Source of the DNA: Cymbomonas tetramitiformis | Taxonomy: Eukaryota; Chlorophyta; Pyramimonadophyceae; Pyramimonadales; Pyramimonadaceae | Assembly (NCBI GenBank): GCA_001247695.2 | Contig: LGRX02033414.1 | Location: 1 to 59,779 of the forward strand | Direction: 5' to 3' | DNA: 59,779 bases | Shown: positions 1-12,481 of the stretch, piece by piece | How positions within the stretch are numbered: position 1 is the stretch's first letter | Layout of the letters: every line of letters begins with the position of its first letter | Made by a program: the position numbers and the translations under genes | The notes under the pieces: generated by a model | What the model was told of the DNA's origin: nothing | What the model saw: only the letters and a program-made list of their open reading frames with translations | The model's database searches: none

Positions 1-235
1 CGCGTCACGCGAATGTGATAGTGGAGATGAGAAATATTCCGGAGATGAGCCGAAATATTCCGAAATCACGCGTCACCGGAGTCACGCGACACGCGAATGT
101 GATGGTGGAGATGGGAAATATTCCGGAGATGAGCCGAAATATTCCGGAGTCACGCGACACGCGAATGTGATGGTGGAGATGGGAAATATTCCGGAAATGA
201 GAAATATTACGGAGTTACGCGCATGTGAATGTTGT
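1..235. repeat. Satellite tip of foldback, left
   Basis: Tandem units of about 68-84 bp containing GAATGTGATGGTGGAGATG and GAAATATTCCGGA. Unit anchors start near 11, 95 and 163. The inverted counterpart lies at about 3215-3516, where the same words occur as CACATTCGCGTGACTCCGG in shorter units. Confidence 0.75.
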
Positions 236-1292
236 GCTGTTAATTAGATATCGAAAAATCTGCCGATATATTTGGGAATTGTAAGGAGAAATCTGCCCAC
301 ATGCGAGGGGTGATATGAGGCTATATAGGATGATATGATGACACTCTATAATTTCAGTGAAAATTCACCATACATTGACATCAATCTCACATTACATTCA
401 CGGCTCTTTAACTTCAATGAGAATTCACTGTGTATTGACATACATTTCACTTACATTCACTATTTATTGATATGATATTCACAATTCTTTACTACCACGT
501 AACCATTGAAAGAATTCACTAATAACCGCAGTTACCGAAATATTACCGTTGAAACGAACGCATTAATAACCGTTGAAGTCAAACATATTTATATCTCCAT
601 ATTTATAAACACTGAGTCAAGCCTACAGGTCTTCTTTGACCATCAAGCACATCATCGAACTACGACCGTCACGCTCTTGAAAGAACTACTAGAATTAGTC
701 CTAGATGCATCGCTAGTCACGTTCGTTCTTGCGCATCATATCAAATGCAGTCCAAAAACGCAACATATATATGTATCGCGTAACATATATACATATGACC
801 CATACATGCGGGCGTGCAGTGGTCAACCAGCCAGGCACGAGAGTTCAAACACTGTAGGATCACAAATCTGAAAAAGTAACAGGCTATAACATATATTACA
901 AAATACACTTCCAAAGTAGTCTATTTATTTCTTACACCACCGTTCCTAATCACTCGAACGAGACTATCTGCTAGCTACTGTCTAAATGTAGTTCTGCTAG
1001 CTACTGTCTAAAAGTAGACTCCCAGTGCGTTCGGCAGCGCTTGCGCGTTCCAGCAAAATCTGCGGTTGCATAACCCAGGCGTAGTTAGCATATGTTAAGA
1101 TAAGTAACGGAAACAGACTCTACAGTGGATTAGCACAGGGGCATTGCACGACAAATCAAGTCGACAAACTCACCTGCGTGTATCCTCAAGTATCGCGCGG
1201 CAGTGTCTCCAATGCGCACTGCCACCAAAACACTGCGATGTTAGCGTAAAACATAAAGACAGTCATATAAAACGGGAAATTGAAAGACTCAG

Positions 1293-1363
1293 CGGGGTGA
1301 GTTGGCTTCGAACCAACAACTCCCAGCCCATCAGGCTGGCGAGATGAACACATCTATCACCCC
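1293..1363 (-). tRNA. tRNA-like sequence, possible tRNA-Ile(GAT) or pseudogene, in left foldback arm
   Basis: Read on the minus strand, a 7-bp acceptor (GGGGTGA with TCACCCC), a 5-bp anticodon stem (CCAGC with GCTGG) around loop CTGATGG, and a perfect T arm (GTTGG, loop TTCGAAG, CCAAC) are visible. The T arm matches the RNA polymerase III B-box GGTTCGANNCC. The loop would give anticodon GAT (Ile). The D arm is abnormal, with only a 4-nt loop and no GG, and spacing before the anticodon stem is off, so this is more likely a degenerate tRNA or a tRNA-derived SINE part than a working tRNA. A covariance-model scan would decide. Confidence 0.4.
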
Positions 1364-2114
1364 CTTCTAGGTAAACAACAAGCTGCGAACGCATGCGAGC
1401 AAGAACAGCAAAACAGACACGCATAGCCTACCCTCAATCTTCGCAAACGATAAAATGCTAGCTACTCGTGAAAACATATTAGCTGGTATGAAAAGCTAAA
1501 AAACAAATACAAGCAGACCAGTGCCCAATACTGCTCTGCGGCGGTATTGTAATATACCCAGCAGCTTTGAACTTAAAGTCATAGCCTTGGAAAACTTTAT
1601 CTTCACTTCTTCGGTCGAATGAAATATCTCGTAAATATCTCGATTCGATAGATCGAACATCGTTCATTACTGGTATGGGTGCCGTCAGATCGAAATAGAA
1701 TCCGATCGCATAAAAATGGGTTGGCAGCTTGGCACGAAAATCGATCCATCATCATCACTATTCGACCATGCACCATCATCATCCGCGGCGCGCGGCCCGT
1801 AGGATAAGGAACAAGTATTTCCTAGTACGGCGGTGTAGCCACAAGTATTTCCTGCATCAGAGGCAATATAGAAGATAGGACACACGCGTAGCCGCAATCA
1901 ATAACGCTGTTAAAGCTCAGGCACTCAACCGCAGTAGTGCAGAGCTGTATGGGGCACTTTGACTGTATTTCTTCGTGTGTTTCTTTTTTAGCTTTTCATG
2001 TCTGCTATGTTCTTTTCACGAGTAGTTCGCATGCTGTTGTTTGCGTGAGGATTATGCGTGTCTTTTTTGCTGCTCTTGCTCGCATGCGTTCGCAGCTTGT
2101 TGTTTACCTAGAAG

Positions 2115-2185
2115 GGGGTGATAGATGTGTTCATCTCGCCAGCCCGATGGGCTGGGAGTTGTTGGTTCGAAGCCAACTCACCCCG
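2115..2185 (+). tRNA. tRNA-like sequence, mirrored copy in right foldback arm
   Basis: Same fold as the copy at 1293-1363: acceptor GGGGTGA/TCACCCC, anticodon stem CCAGC/GCTGG, T arm with perfect B-box. The anticodon loop here is CCGATGG, with C instead of the near-universal T33, so it is probably the more decayed copy. Its presence in both arms shows it is part of the foldback unit. Confidence 0.35.
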
Positions 2186-3516
2186 CTGAGTCTTTCAATT
2201 TCCTGTTTTATATGATTTTCTTTATGTTTTACGCTAACATCGCAGTGTTTTGGTGGCAGCGCGCATCGGAGACACTGCCGCGCAATACTTGTGGATACAC
2301 GCAGGTGAGTTTATCGACTTGATTTTTCGTGCAATGCCCTTGTGCTAATCCACTGTAGAGTCTGTTTCCGTTTCTTAACATATGCTAACTACGCCTGGGT
2401 TATGCAACCGCAGATTTTGCTGGAACGCGCAAGCGCTGCTGAAGCACTGGGAGTCTACATTTAGACAGTAGCTAGCAGAACTACATTTAGACAGTAGCTA
2501 GCAGATAGTCTCGTTCGAGTGATTAGGAACGGTGGTGTAAGAAATAAATAGACTACTTTGGAAGTGTATTTTGTAATATATGTTACAGCCTGTTACTTTT
2601 CCAGATTTGTGATCCTACGGTGTTTGAACTCACGTGCCTGGCTGGCTGACCACTGCACGCCCGCATGTATGGGTCATCTGCATATACGTTACGCAATACA
2701 TATATATGTTGCGTTTTTGGACTGCATTTGATATGATGCGCAAGAACGAACGTGACTAGCGATGCATCTAGGACTAAATCTTTCAAGAGCGCGACGGTCG
2801 TAGTTCGGTGATGTGCTTGATGGTCAAAGAAGACCTGTAGGCTTGACTGAGTGTTTATAAATATGGAAATATAAATATGTTTGACTTCAACGGTTATGCA
2901 TGCGTTCGTTTCAACGATAACATATTTCGGTAATGAATTCTTTCAATGGTTACGTGGTAGTAAAGAAATGTGAATATCATATCAATAAATAGTGAATGTA
3001 AGTGAAATATATGTCAATACACAGTGAATTCTCGTTGAAGTTAAAGAGCCGTGAATGTAATGTGAGATTGATGTCAATGTATGATGAATTTTCATTAAAA
3101 TTCTACAAGGTGGTGAATGTGTGGAGCCTCATATCACCCCTCGCATGTGGGCAGATTTCTCCTTATAATTCCCAAATATATCGGCAGATTTCGATATCTA
3201 ATTAACAGCACAACATTCACATTCGCGTGACTCCGGAATATTTCCCATCTCCACTATCACATTCGCGTGACTCCGGAATATTTCGCACCTCCACTATCAC
3301 ATTCGCGTGACGAGTGAGTCCGGGATATTTCTCGTCTCCGGAATAGTTCTCATATCCACCATCACATTCGCGTGTTGCATGAGTCCGGAATAATTCTCAT
3401 CTCCACTATCACATTTGTGTGTCGCGTGACTCCGGAATATTTCTCATCTTCGGAATATTTCTCATCTCCACCATCACATTCGCGTGACGCGTGACTCCAA
3501 AATATCACGGGCCCAT

Positions 3517-3844
3517 TTCCAGCCCTTTCATAGACGAACACAACGATATATTGTTTGTTGTGATAGGATTAGTAAAATCCAAAATCTGATACCCATTTCT
3601 TGTGGCTATATACTAACCGTAAACACCGACGCGTACGTATGATTCCCTCAACTTCCCTTACATTTGCCTTCTTTTACATTTGACTTAGCATTCATCTCTA
3701 AATAACCGAAATATTGACTGCATATTCACTATTTAGTGGGTCAATATGATGTCAAAATTTAAGACTTTTGACATCGCATTCATGTGCATTAACATGTTTT
3801 TCAAAAATTCACTTTACATTCACTTATTTACTTTTCCCATAGTG
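3517..3844. other. AT-rich spacer, nothing recognised
   Basis: Unique AT-rich sequence between the foldback and the giant inverted repeat. No gene, repeat or RNA recognised. Confidence 0.6.
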
Positions 3845-6800
3845 TATGGTGTCAATCTATATGTGGATGGTTTATACAATTGTATGCTATTCCACAAATA
3901 AATAGTGATGTCAGAATAAAACTTTGGACAATTGCAACTTAGTACAAACCCGAGTGCATTCAAGTCCATTTGTATGCTCAGAATCTGAATCTAATGTACT
4001 TTCTATATGCACAGGATAGAACATTTTTTCTATGGATTCAGGAACTAGAGTCAATGTAAAAGTCTTTTCCTATTTCAGACGATGAAACCCTTATTCCCTT
4101 AGGTGCAATACCTTATTGTAAGGAATAGTCATTGTCAATACAAGTTTCAATCGATTTTCTCAAATCTGTCACTTTTATGATGATCAGATTGGTTAACTTT
4201 ACAGCATAACCACTTCCCCTTGCTGAAGGAGATGACTCCCATCATAGGGCGGTGTATTAGCTGTTTTCATATGACACATGGAAAATATGAGTAACTCTTG
4301 GAGAATTTTGGGATAAACATCCTGGATTGGCTGTGCTTGATTGCTCTATGCCCAAGAATGACCGAAGAGATTGCTTGCCATTTTTCATCTATATAGCGTG
4401 GAGGCTGCTTAACAACGGTTGGGTCATAAGTTAAATAGCTATGTCAGCTATGTCGGAGGCTGAATAGCCATGATTGCACAGACTCTGTCTTTCATGATGA
4501 ATAGACCTCTGAGAAATGGTGTCTGAAAAATCAATTGACAACAACTCAACGAATGAAGAACTGATGATCTTTGTTGCATTATAATTGTTTAATGTGCACT
4601 AATGAAATGCCCCGTGATATATAATCTCACAGAATAGGAATTGCTCAATGGCAATATGATCAGATATGTAATGATCAATGAAGACAAGATGGTTGGTATG
4701 GCTCATTCAGTAGGCATAATTACCTCAAAGAGATGCCAATACACGGATACATATCAAGACATAAGGGCAATAGGCTTATTGTATAGCCTTCAAGGCAGCT
4801 AGCATTTATGCTGCATTGGTCAGCTCAGTGGCTTTGACCTTTTTAGGTGTTGTACTCAGGCTGTAGCCTGCATATTGCATTGAGTACTCTTGACACCTTT
4901 AATGATACAATCAGATGATATGTATGAAATATCAAGAATGGTTGCCCTTTTTCAATGATCATCGGTGGCAAAGGTTATAGTGCTTGCACCGTGTCAATAT
5001 ACAATTCTAGTCTGGATACATGTTAGACCAGATGTATACAATGTCTAAGTCTTCAAAATCAAGCTCATATGTATCATGGCTGATGTATGTGTCAACTTCA
5101 TGGAGTTCTGCATGGTTTGACTGTATTCAGTCAGGCTTACCAAAACAAAAACAATGATGCAACTTACTTGTTTTATTATTTGTCTTTATTATTTATTTAG
5201 TTTTTAGTTGTATTTCTAGCTTATCATCTTCCCCCCTCAAGGAAATGTATTGCTAGGCGGTTGTCAAGCGCCGTTCAAATACAACAGAGGTCCGACCTCT
5301 ATGTGATGACGTGGAAGCTTTCTATGAAGCTGGATAGCAGTTCTCGGGTTGCAGCCCATTGAATTTAAGGTGCATTGCAGTTATTGGGATGCAGCCCGAA
5401 TCCACGTCATCAGCGTGGGTCATATAGTGCCCAAGCATGTGCTGTATATATACAACACTACCCTCCAGCGGCGAAGTGGCTTGCTATTACCATCATCGTA
5501 TGCTGTGGGATATCAATATATGATCAGAGAGCATGGATATATATATATATATGTACCATGTTTGTCAATATCGGAGAGACTATGTCTTCCTTAAAATCCT
5601 CATGACTATATGTATAATGGTGCTATACTGATGTCAACACCTTCTCTCTGAGTGATTTATTGATTTCAGATGTGATGTCGTGGCAAAAAAATATGTCCAC
5701 GTCATTGGCACGAGTCATGTTGTGTCCATGCATACACGATCTTAGCGCAGGTCACAATACAGTGCCCGAGCATACGCGATTTTAGCGTAGGTCACATTGT
5801 GCCTCTGTTTATTACATATGAGAATATATGTTACTCATCTTTGTGAGTCTAGACAGCATTGTGCTGATTGCAATGCTTTCTCTGGTGACTTATATATCAC
5901 AGATTATACCAATATGGTGATCAGTCCAGTGCAATATTTTGTCACCGGAATGTACAGGGATTGTGAATGATTGCAATCCAGCTGGAGGAATAATCCCAAC
6001 AGCTTATTCTGTACTAATGAATTCATCGGAGCTATACTCATTTCGACGATTCAAAAACCCATGTCATTGTAGTGATGACAACTCATATGAATATATAGGG
6101 TTTTTATCAGAATGCTTTTATGTGATGTCAACATATTATGAACAATTCACTTGCATCTCAGGACAAAGGAGTTACGCTTGGAAGGTCTTGCATGGTGGTC
6201 ACCAACAGTTATCAGCTGTTATTCAGGTGCCAAATTCTGCCTTCAGCACTGGGACTATATCAACCAGTCTTACAACGATGCACTTGTCCTTCCCACTCTT
6301 ACGTACGGCTATAGTGCCAAAGTATATCAGGTGGGATATATATATATACATTATATAACTATCATCTTCTGATCCAGGATATGCAATTAAGCATGGTATC
6401 AGGTTATATGTTATGTATATAGTTCAGCATTCCAAACTTACTCGAGAATGTAAATGCTGAGCAAGAATCAACTTATAGTCATTGGGATATAGTTTCCCAT
6501 CCGAGTTTACACTTTATTAGTGATGGTGGATTTAACGTTGTACAGATTTCAACGTTATTTGTGGAAAAAGCAATCCATCAGAAATAACCAGATCGGAATA
6601 TGAAATGGATATGTGTGAATCCTATCCACCTTCTTCCCCCCTTGAGGAAGTGTGAATACATAGGCAGTCAGTTGTTTATATACCTTATAGCTTATAGCTT
6701 ATAGCTTGCAGTCCTTATAGGAAGCAGCTCATACAGTTTTAGGGTTGTTGCCCAACAGTTCTTGGGTTGTTGCCCGATATGTAATCATGTCTGTATCGAA

Positions 6801-8776
6801 AACAGCATGATATGTAAATGCTAAATACGAAGTTTATCGAAATTATAGTAGCACATTAGGGCATATCATGTTACAGTGGCCCATATACCCAATAGTATGA
6901 TTAGGGTGTTACATGGTATCAGTAACCCTAAAATAGGTAAAAAATAAGCAGTATAATATTTTTGCAAAGGTTTTTAAGCAAAACTGCATTTAATACCTAA
7001 ATGAATGTAAGGTGGTTTTCAGAGGGTACGTTACACCCCTGACACACACATTTAATTTTAGGGGTGTTACAAGTGCTGTATAAATCAGGGAATATTCAGA
7101 TATAGCTGAATAATCAGATCAGCAAAAAAAATCCACACACATTTTTCATTTTGAAATCATGCGTGAGAGTTTTTTACGTATTTTGTTACAGCCAACATGT
7201 ATACCCCTATATATTACACACCTAATATCTAGGGTGTTACACGAGATATGACCATGGTCATTATGTTTTTCTGATACCTTAATAGGTATAGAATCATAAT
7301 TTAAAATAAAATGGGCACACACTTTTTATTTTGAAATCATGCGTGGGAGTTTTTTACCCATTTTACAGTTTTTTTGGCTATTTGATATATTGCCTCGGTG
7401 ACATATCTCAGTGTATATGTGGAATGTAAAGTACAGAATTACTGCAATAAACTTCACTTGTGCACATGATAAATTTCATGGCAAATAAGTGAATTGTGCT
7501 GTATATCAACATCTATGGTTGATAGCATTTCTGGGTTTTACTGATTTAAACCCATGGCAGCAATTGTACATTCTGGTGATATATAAGTTATCAACTTAAG
7601 TGGGAACATCCAGTTAGGAACATCCACTTTGTGATATTTGTCAATCTATGATCTGTTCTGAGCATAGGTCTGTGCTCTAAGATTTATCAAAATGATATTT
7701 CTTATTTAGAACATATCTGGACATTGCTTGATACAATCACAGCAATTTAACACAACACATTTGTATGTGTGTGTTGTCCTTAACAACTATTATCAGATGT
7801 CATGTAGATACTGATCTGAGAGTTGCATGCATTTGAACTGATCAGATCTGAATCAACTGTCAATATGCAACGTAGTTGTTGGTATTGCTCCAGCGACGAT
7901 ATGTGGAATGACGAGTGGACTGCACCCAACAGTTACCAGCTGTTTCATGGGTGCAGTATCTTGCCTTCGGGTCTGGAGATAACTCCATCCAGCCCTTCAG
8001 CATCTTGTCTTATCCTGCTCCCTTATCTATCGCAATCGCTGACATTTTCCACGCACATGTGTTTGGGAAATGGTATGTACATTATCATACACATAGTAGA
8101 TATTTAAGTTAATCAATTCACTTTGAATCAGTGAATGTTAATACATACAATGCAGTGTGTGTGCATGCATGCAGTGCTTACTGATTAGCACTTTTGTCAA
8201 TGTGTGTGTGTGTGTGTAAGATAACTTTTACACACTTTACAGTAAGATAACTTCTGGACATTACAACATTTCCAGACAGTTCATCATGCAGGATTATCAG
8301 CATACCATGCACTGAATACATCTAGCATGATATATTAAGCTTAGGAGTATTGTAATTCCAAAATAATCTCATTTACAAAATGAGTTGCTGGGTATATTTC
8401 ACATACAGCTCCGGTGAGTATCCTTTCAGTAATCCACAGTAGAACAATATGTTGTCCGAGGAGTATCTCGACTCCACCGGGTCACATTGAGCTAATTACT
8501 GTGTTTAAGATTACTGAATAGGCACCTTATACTGTATGGGTTCTAATATAGTTTAGCATGCACTACAATGTGCTTATGCAATGTTCATGTATTACAGCAT
8601 GATGCTAGTATACCAGTTGCTAACGTGATCAAACTGATATATATACACTACAGCTGGTATCGTGATCAAGCTGTATCATTAATGCATGCACAATTCACAA
8701 TGTTGCAATCACTCAGCATAAAATGTATACATGGTATAATAATGCATGTACTGCATGTTGGTGATTGCTGCAAGTG

Positions 8777-8881
8777 AATGGTGTGCCCAACTTAGACAAT
8801 GGTGTGCCCAACTTAGACAATGATGTGCCCAACTTAGACAATGTTGTGCCCAACTTAGACAATGATGTGCCCAACTTAGAC
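8777..8881 (+). repeat. 21-bp tandem repeat, five copies
   Basis: Unit AATGGTGTGCCCAACTTAGAC starting at 8777, 8798, 8819, 8840 and 8861, with single-base variation at position 5. It lies at the inner end of the left arm and has no counterpart in the right arm. The frames reading through it only reflect that 21 is divisible by 3. Confidence 0.95.
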
Positions 8882-9249
8882 AATGGTCCACACTCACATA
8901 TTGTGCACACATTATTATATTTCTGATGAGCATGAATGCTGATGATTAAGAATATTTGTGCAGTTGATCTTAGCAACATCTCGACATCATCATCATCGCA
9001 AATTGAAATCTTTCATAGCACGATGCAAATAACTTATGCAAAAGGGCGCGCTGCTGATGAAAAGCATGTATTGTCGTCGCCATTAATCAGCGCATTATAC
9101 GAGCGCTGACATGTATACGGATCAAAATTCCGTCGATGACCACTATGCCATATATCATTCTGAACAATTTTCGAGCGTGATTCATACAAGCGCGCGTATG
9201 TAATTGGTATGCATGCTGTAAGCTGCGATCCACTTCTGCAAAAATATGC

Positions 9250-9315
9250 GACCATCGCGCATGCTGCCAACTGCAAATTAGTGACCATCGCGCATGCTGC
9301 CAACTGCAAATTAGT
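9250..9315 (+). repeat. 33-bp tandem duplication
   Basis: Two copies of a unit beginning GACCATCGCGCATGCTGCCA at 9250 and 9283. Central loop of the giant inverted repeat. Confidence 0.9.
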
Positions 9316-9742
9316 ATATCGCGCATCAACATGTATGAAGCCGTACAAAAAGCAATTTGGTGCAATCATGAAAATCGTGATGCTGCGCTGATGACTTTCC
9401 GCGCGGAAACGATTTCGCTGCTGATTCGTCGCATCTGCGAACATGCATACATTTGCGAACCATTTATGCGAGTACGTTTCATTGCTGCGCTGATGTATGC
9501 CATATGCACACCTTATCGTGTAGTATGTGCGATCAGCTGTTTCTGCGAGTGCGCTTCTGTGAACGCGAAAATTTTCTCGCACGCTATCTTCGCTATTGCA
9601 GCAGATATATCAATATTCAATTTATGCGAGTGCGTCGCCTTATGTGCTCCGCAACCTGTCAACACAAATTAATGATATCTATGCGCTGCACACAATTGAG
9701 TTCTCGTATCGTGCCTTGACGAGTTTTATCAGAATACCATTA

Positions 9743-10344
9743 TGTTAGGGCTGAAGTGCGAGCCCATAAATATTATACAATATATCAAATAAACACTGTG
9801 CTGTTGAACGGCACACACAAGTGTAACAATCAAGCGGGTTGTGAGTTGCAGTCTCTGGATAAAGAACTGCTGAAGCACAACGCTTCCTCACTTTGTACCA
9901 TACGTCTCCCATCATCTTAGATGGTACCGCCATTGGGCTGTGAACCCGAGACGTAGGTTGAACGACCAGTATTGTAAATAACGACTAGTTCGTTCATACT
10001 GTGCATGCGTGCTCCGCACATGCTTAAAAGCCAAGATGGTTCTTGTTTGTATTCAAGATGTATCTTTGCTTTGCCATCTTCGAGTTCGACGTACGAACTC
10101 TCGATGACAGGGATGCCAGATGATGTGACATTATCATCTGGCGACATGTACAGTCATCGTCGACCGTACTGACGACTGTCATAATAATATATGACACGAC
10201 TCGACATGTACAGTCATGGTCGACCGTACTGACGACTGTCATGATAATATATGACACGACATGACATGACATGGTATGACATATCTGACAGGTATGACAC
10301 GTATGACATGTATGACACATATATCATCGGTCATGACCCTGACA
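9743..10344 (-). repeat. Solo LTR (family shared with 22043-22621)
   Basis: On the minus strand it begins TGTCAGGGTCATGACC and ends CAGCCCTAACA, the TG...CA form of an LTR. It matches the sequence at 22043-22621 on the plus strand along its length, including an array of TGTCAT-like words and the block around CGAACTCTCGATGACAGG. No internal retroelement sequence flanks it. No clear target-site duplication was found. A 60-bp unit is tandemly duplicated inside it (10142-10201 and 10202-10261). Confidence 0.65.
10142..10261. repeat. 60-bp tandem duplication inside the solo LTR
   Basis: Two copies beginning CGACATGTACAGTCAT, differing by a few bases. They carry GTCGACCGTACTGACGAC, which is present once in the related LTR near 22165. 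Confidence 0.9.
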
Positions 10345-11760
10345 TGTATACTCGCAGGGATATTTTGGATGGATGCATGATGGACATCCGATTATTATAC
10401 TGCAGCATTTCACACCATATATTGATGACTGCAGAAATATTCAAATTGTCAGCATTTTCATGCTTATTTGCAATATAGTGTGCAAAAGATGTTTATCTGA
10501 ACTTGCAGTATTTGCAGCATACACTAAATTGCAGCACACATTAACATGCACACACTGACATGCAGCATACACCAACATGCAGCATCTGAGTATATGCAGC
10601 ATTACATCATGTATACATTCTATACTGAGTGACTGCAACATTGTAAGTTGTGCATGCATCATGTTAGCAGATGTTATGTATAAACCAGCTTGATCACGAT
10701 AGCAGCTGGAGTATATAACATCATATCACAATGCATCAGACATGCACAAAAGCATACCTGCTGTGCATGTTAACTATATTCGAACCCATATAGTGTAAGG
10801 TGCCTATTCAGTGGTCTTAACACAATAATTAGCTCGTTATGTCCCGGTGGAGTCGAGATACTCTTCGGACCACATATCGTTCTATTGTGGATCACTGAAA
10901 GGATTGCTCACCGGAACTATATGTAAAATAGACCAGCAACTCATTATTGTGAATGAGATTATCTCGGGATTACAATAACCCCTAACCTAATATATATCAT
11001 GCTAGATTCATTCAGTACATGGTATGCTGATCATCATCCTGCATGATAAACTGTCTGGGAATATTGTTAAATCCAGAAGTTATCTTCCTATAGGTGTGTA
11101 AAAGTGAGCACACACACACACACACACACACACTGGCAAAAAGTACTAATCAATAAGTACTATACATGCACACACACTGGCATTACTGTATGTATTGATA
11201 TTCACTGACTCATAGTGAATTGACCAACTTTAATATCTATCATGTATATGATAATATGGATAACACTCCACAAACACATGTGCGTGTGGAGTGTCAGTGA
11301 TGGCGATAGATATGGGAACAGAATAATCCAACATGCTGTAGGGCTGGATCGAGTTATCTCCAGACCCGAAGGCAATATACTGTGCCCATACAACAGCTGG
11401 TAACTGTTGGGCACAGTTCATTCACCCTCATATATCGCTGGAGCAACAACAACCACTATACTGCATTCTGACAATTGACTCAGTATTGATCAGCACAAAT
11501 GCATGTACCTAACCAGATCAGTACATACATATATTGAGCTGACATAGGCTGTTGTGGACAAGCACACACATATATATGTGTTGTGTCAAACTGCTTTGAT
11601 TATATAATCAAGCTATGTCCTGATATGTTTGAAACAAGAGATATCATTTTTGATATATCTTAGAGCACAGTCATATGCTCAAAACATATCATAGGTTGAC
11701 AAATTATCACTAAAGTGGATAATCCGCTTATAGCTGGTAAATCTAAATATCATCAGGAAG

Positions 11761-11954
11761 TGCTGGATTCAGTGACCCGTAGGTCATAACTTACTCTGAC
11801 TCCCGATAGCTGTACCAGTACTCGTACAGTACTAGGTGACAGATACCTAGGTCACAGACCGCCTTATATTCGTTTATCTTTATAATCAGTTTTACACTTG
11901 TATGAGAACTTATCAGTGACCACCCCGATATAATACGGTATATTATATCTCACA
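11761..11954 (+). repeat. 5' LTR of element 1
   Basis: Near-identical to 14933-15126. Starts TGCTGGATTC and ends CTCACA. The interior starts GGTTATGGGG, the likely primer-binding region; element 4 also starts GGTTAT after its LTR. Confidence 0.9.
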
Positions 11955-12481
11955 GGTTATGGGGTATTACCCCGCTTTTATCACTGCTGACTTTGCCATG
12001 ATTGGCTAAGCTTTTCCGCTTGGCGGGGCGTTGGGGCCTCGCGAGGTGTTGAATTGGCCACTTTAGGGCGTGCGGTTTGCACTAAGTTGCGGTGAGATTT
12101 CGGATGGGACTTTCGGCAACTTCTTCGAGTGTCCGCGTTGGATTTTGTCTTTGACTTGGCTTGATCACCCATGTCGACATCTCCTTGGCCATCGCGTGTT
12201 CGACTTCGTTGATTTCGTTCGACCCCATCTTGTCCTTACTCCGCAACTGCATTGACGTCGCCCGCCACCTTACAATTTGCGCCTCGCCTTTTCCCCAACC
12301 CCCTCCTATAGGAATTTATTCTGATGACTTCATCCTCTGTTGGTACACCGGCCATGGGCGCTAGAATGCGCCTGGATTCACTTTTTGCTAGGAACGTGGG
12401 TGCTCGCTATAAGAGCACCCCGCAGTCAGCGAAGGTCGCGCTCGCTGCTGCTGACAGGACACGCGGCAATGCCGTGTTACA

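Larger units (their letters stand above)
1..3516. repeat. Foldback (long inverted repeat) element, left tip cut by window edge
   Basis: Bases 1 to about 1505 are repeated in reverse complement from about 1965 to 3516, around a loop of about 460 bp. Matching landmarks include the tips rich in GAATGTGATGGTGGAG, the block beginning GGTGATATGAGGCT near 310 against its complement near 3130, and a 120-codon stretch at 506-871 (+) that recurs at 2583-2786 (-). Both arms also carry a tRNA-like sequence. The open frames in the arms match each other only because the DNA is mirrored; they resemble no protein I know. The arms differ by scattered substitutions, so the structure is not a very recent duplication or an assembly fold. 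It may be a foldback DNA transposon; no transposase is visible. Confidence 0.8.

Noticed and set aside
780..870. Second tRNA-derived SINE in the foldback arm (GCAGTGGTCAACCAGCC ... GAGTTCAAAC)
   Set aside because: Only loose A-box and B-box likeness; stems do not pair well.
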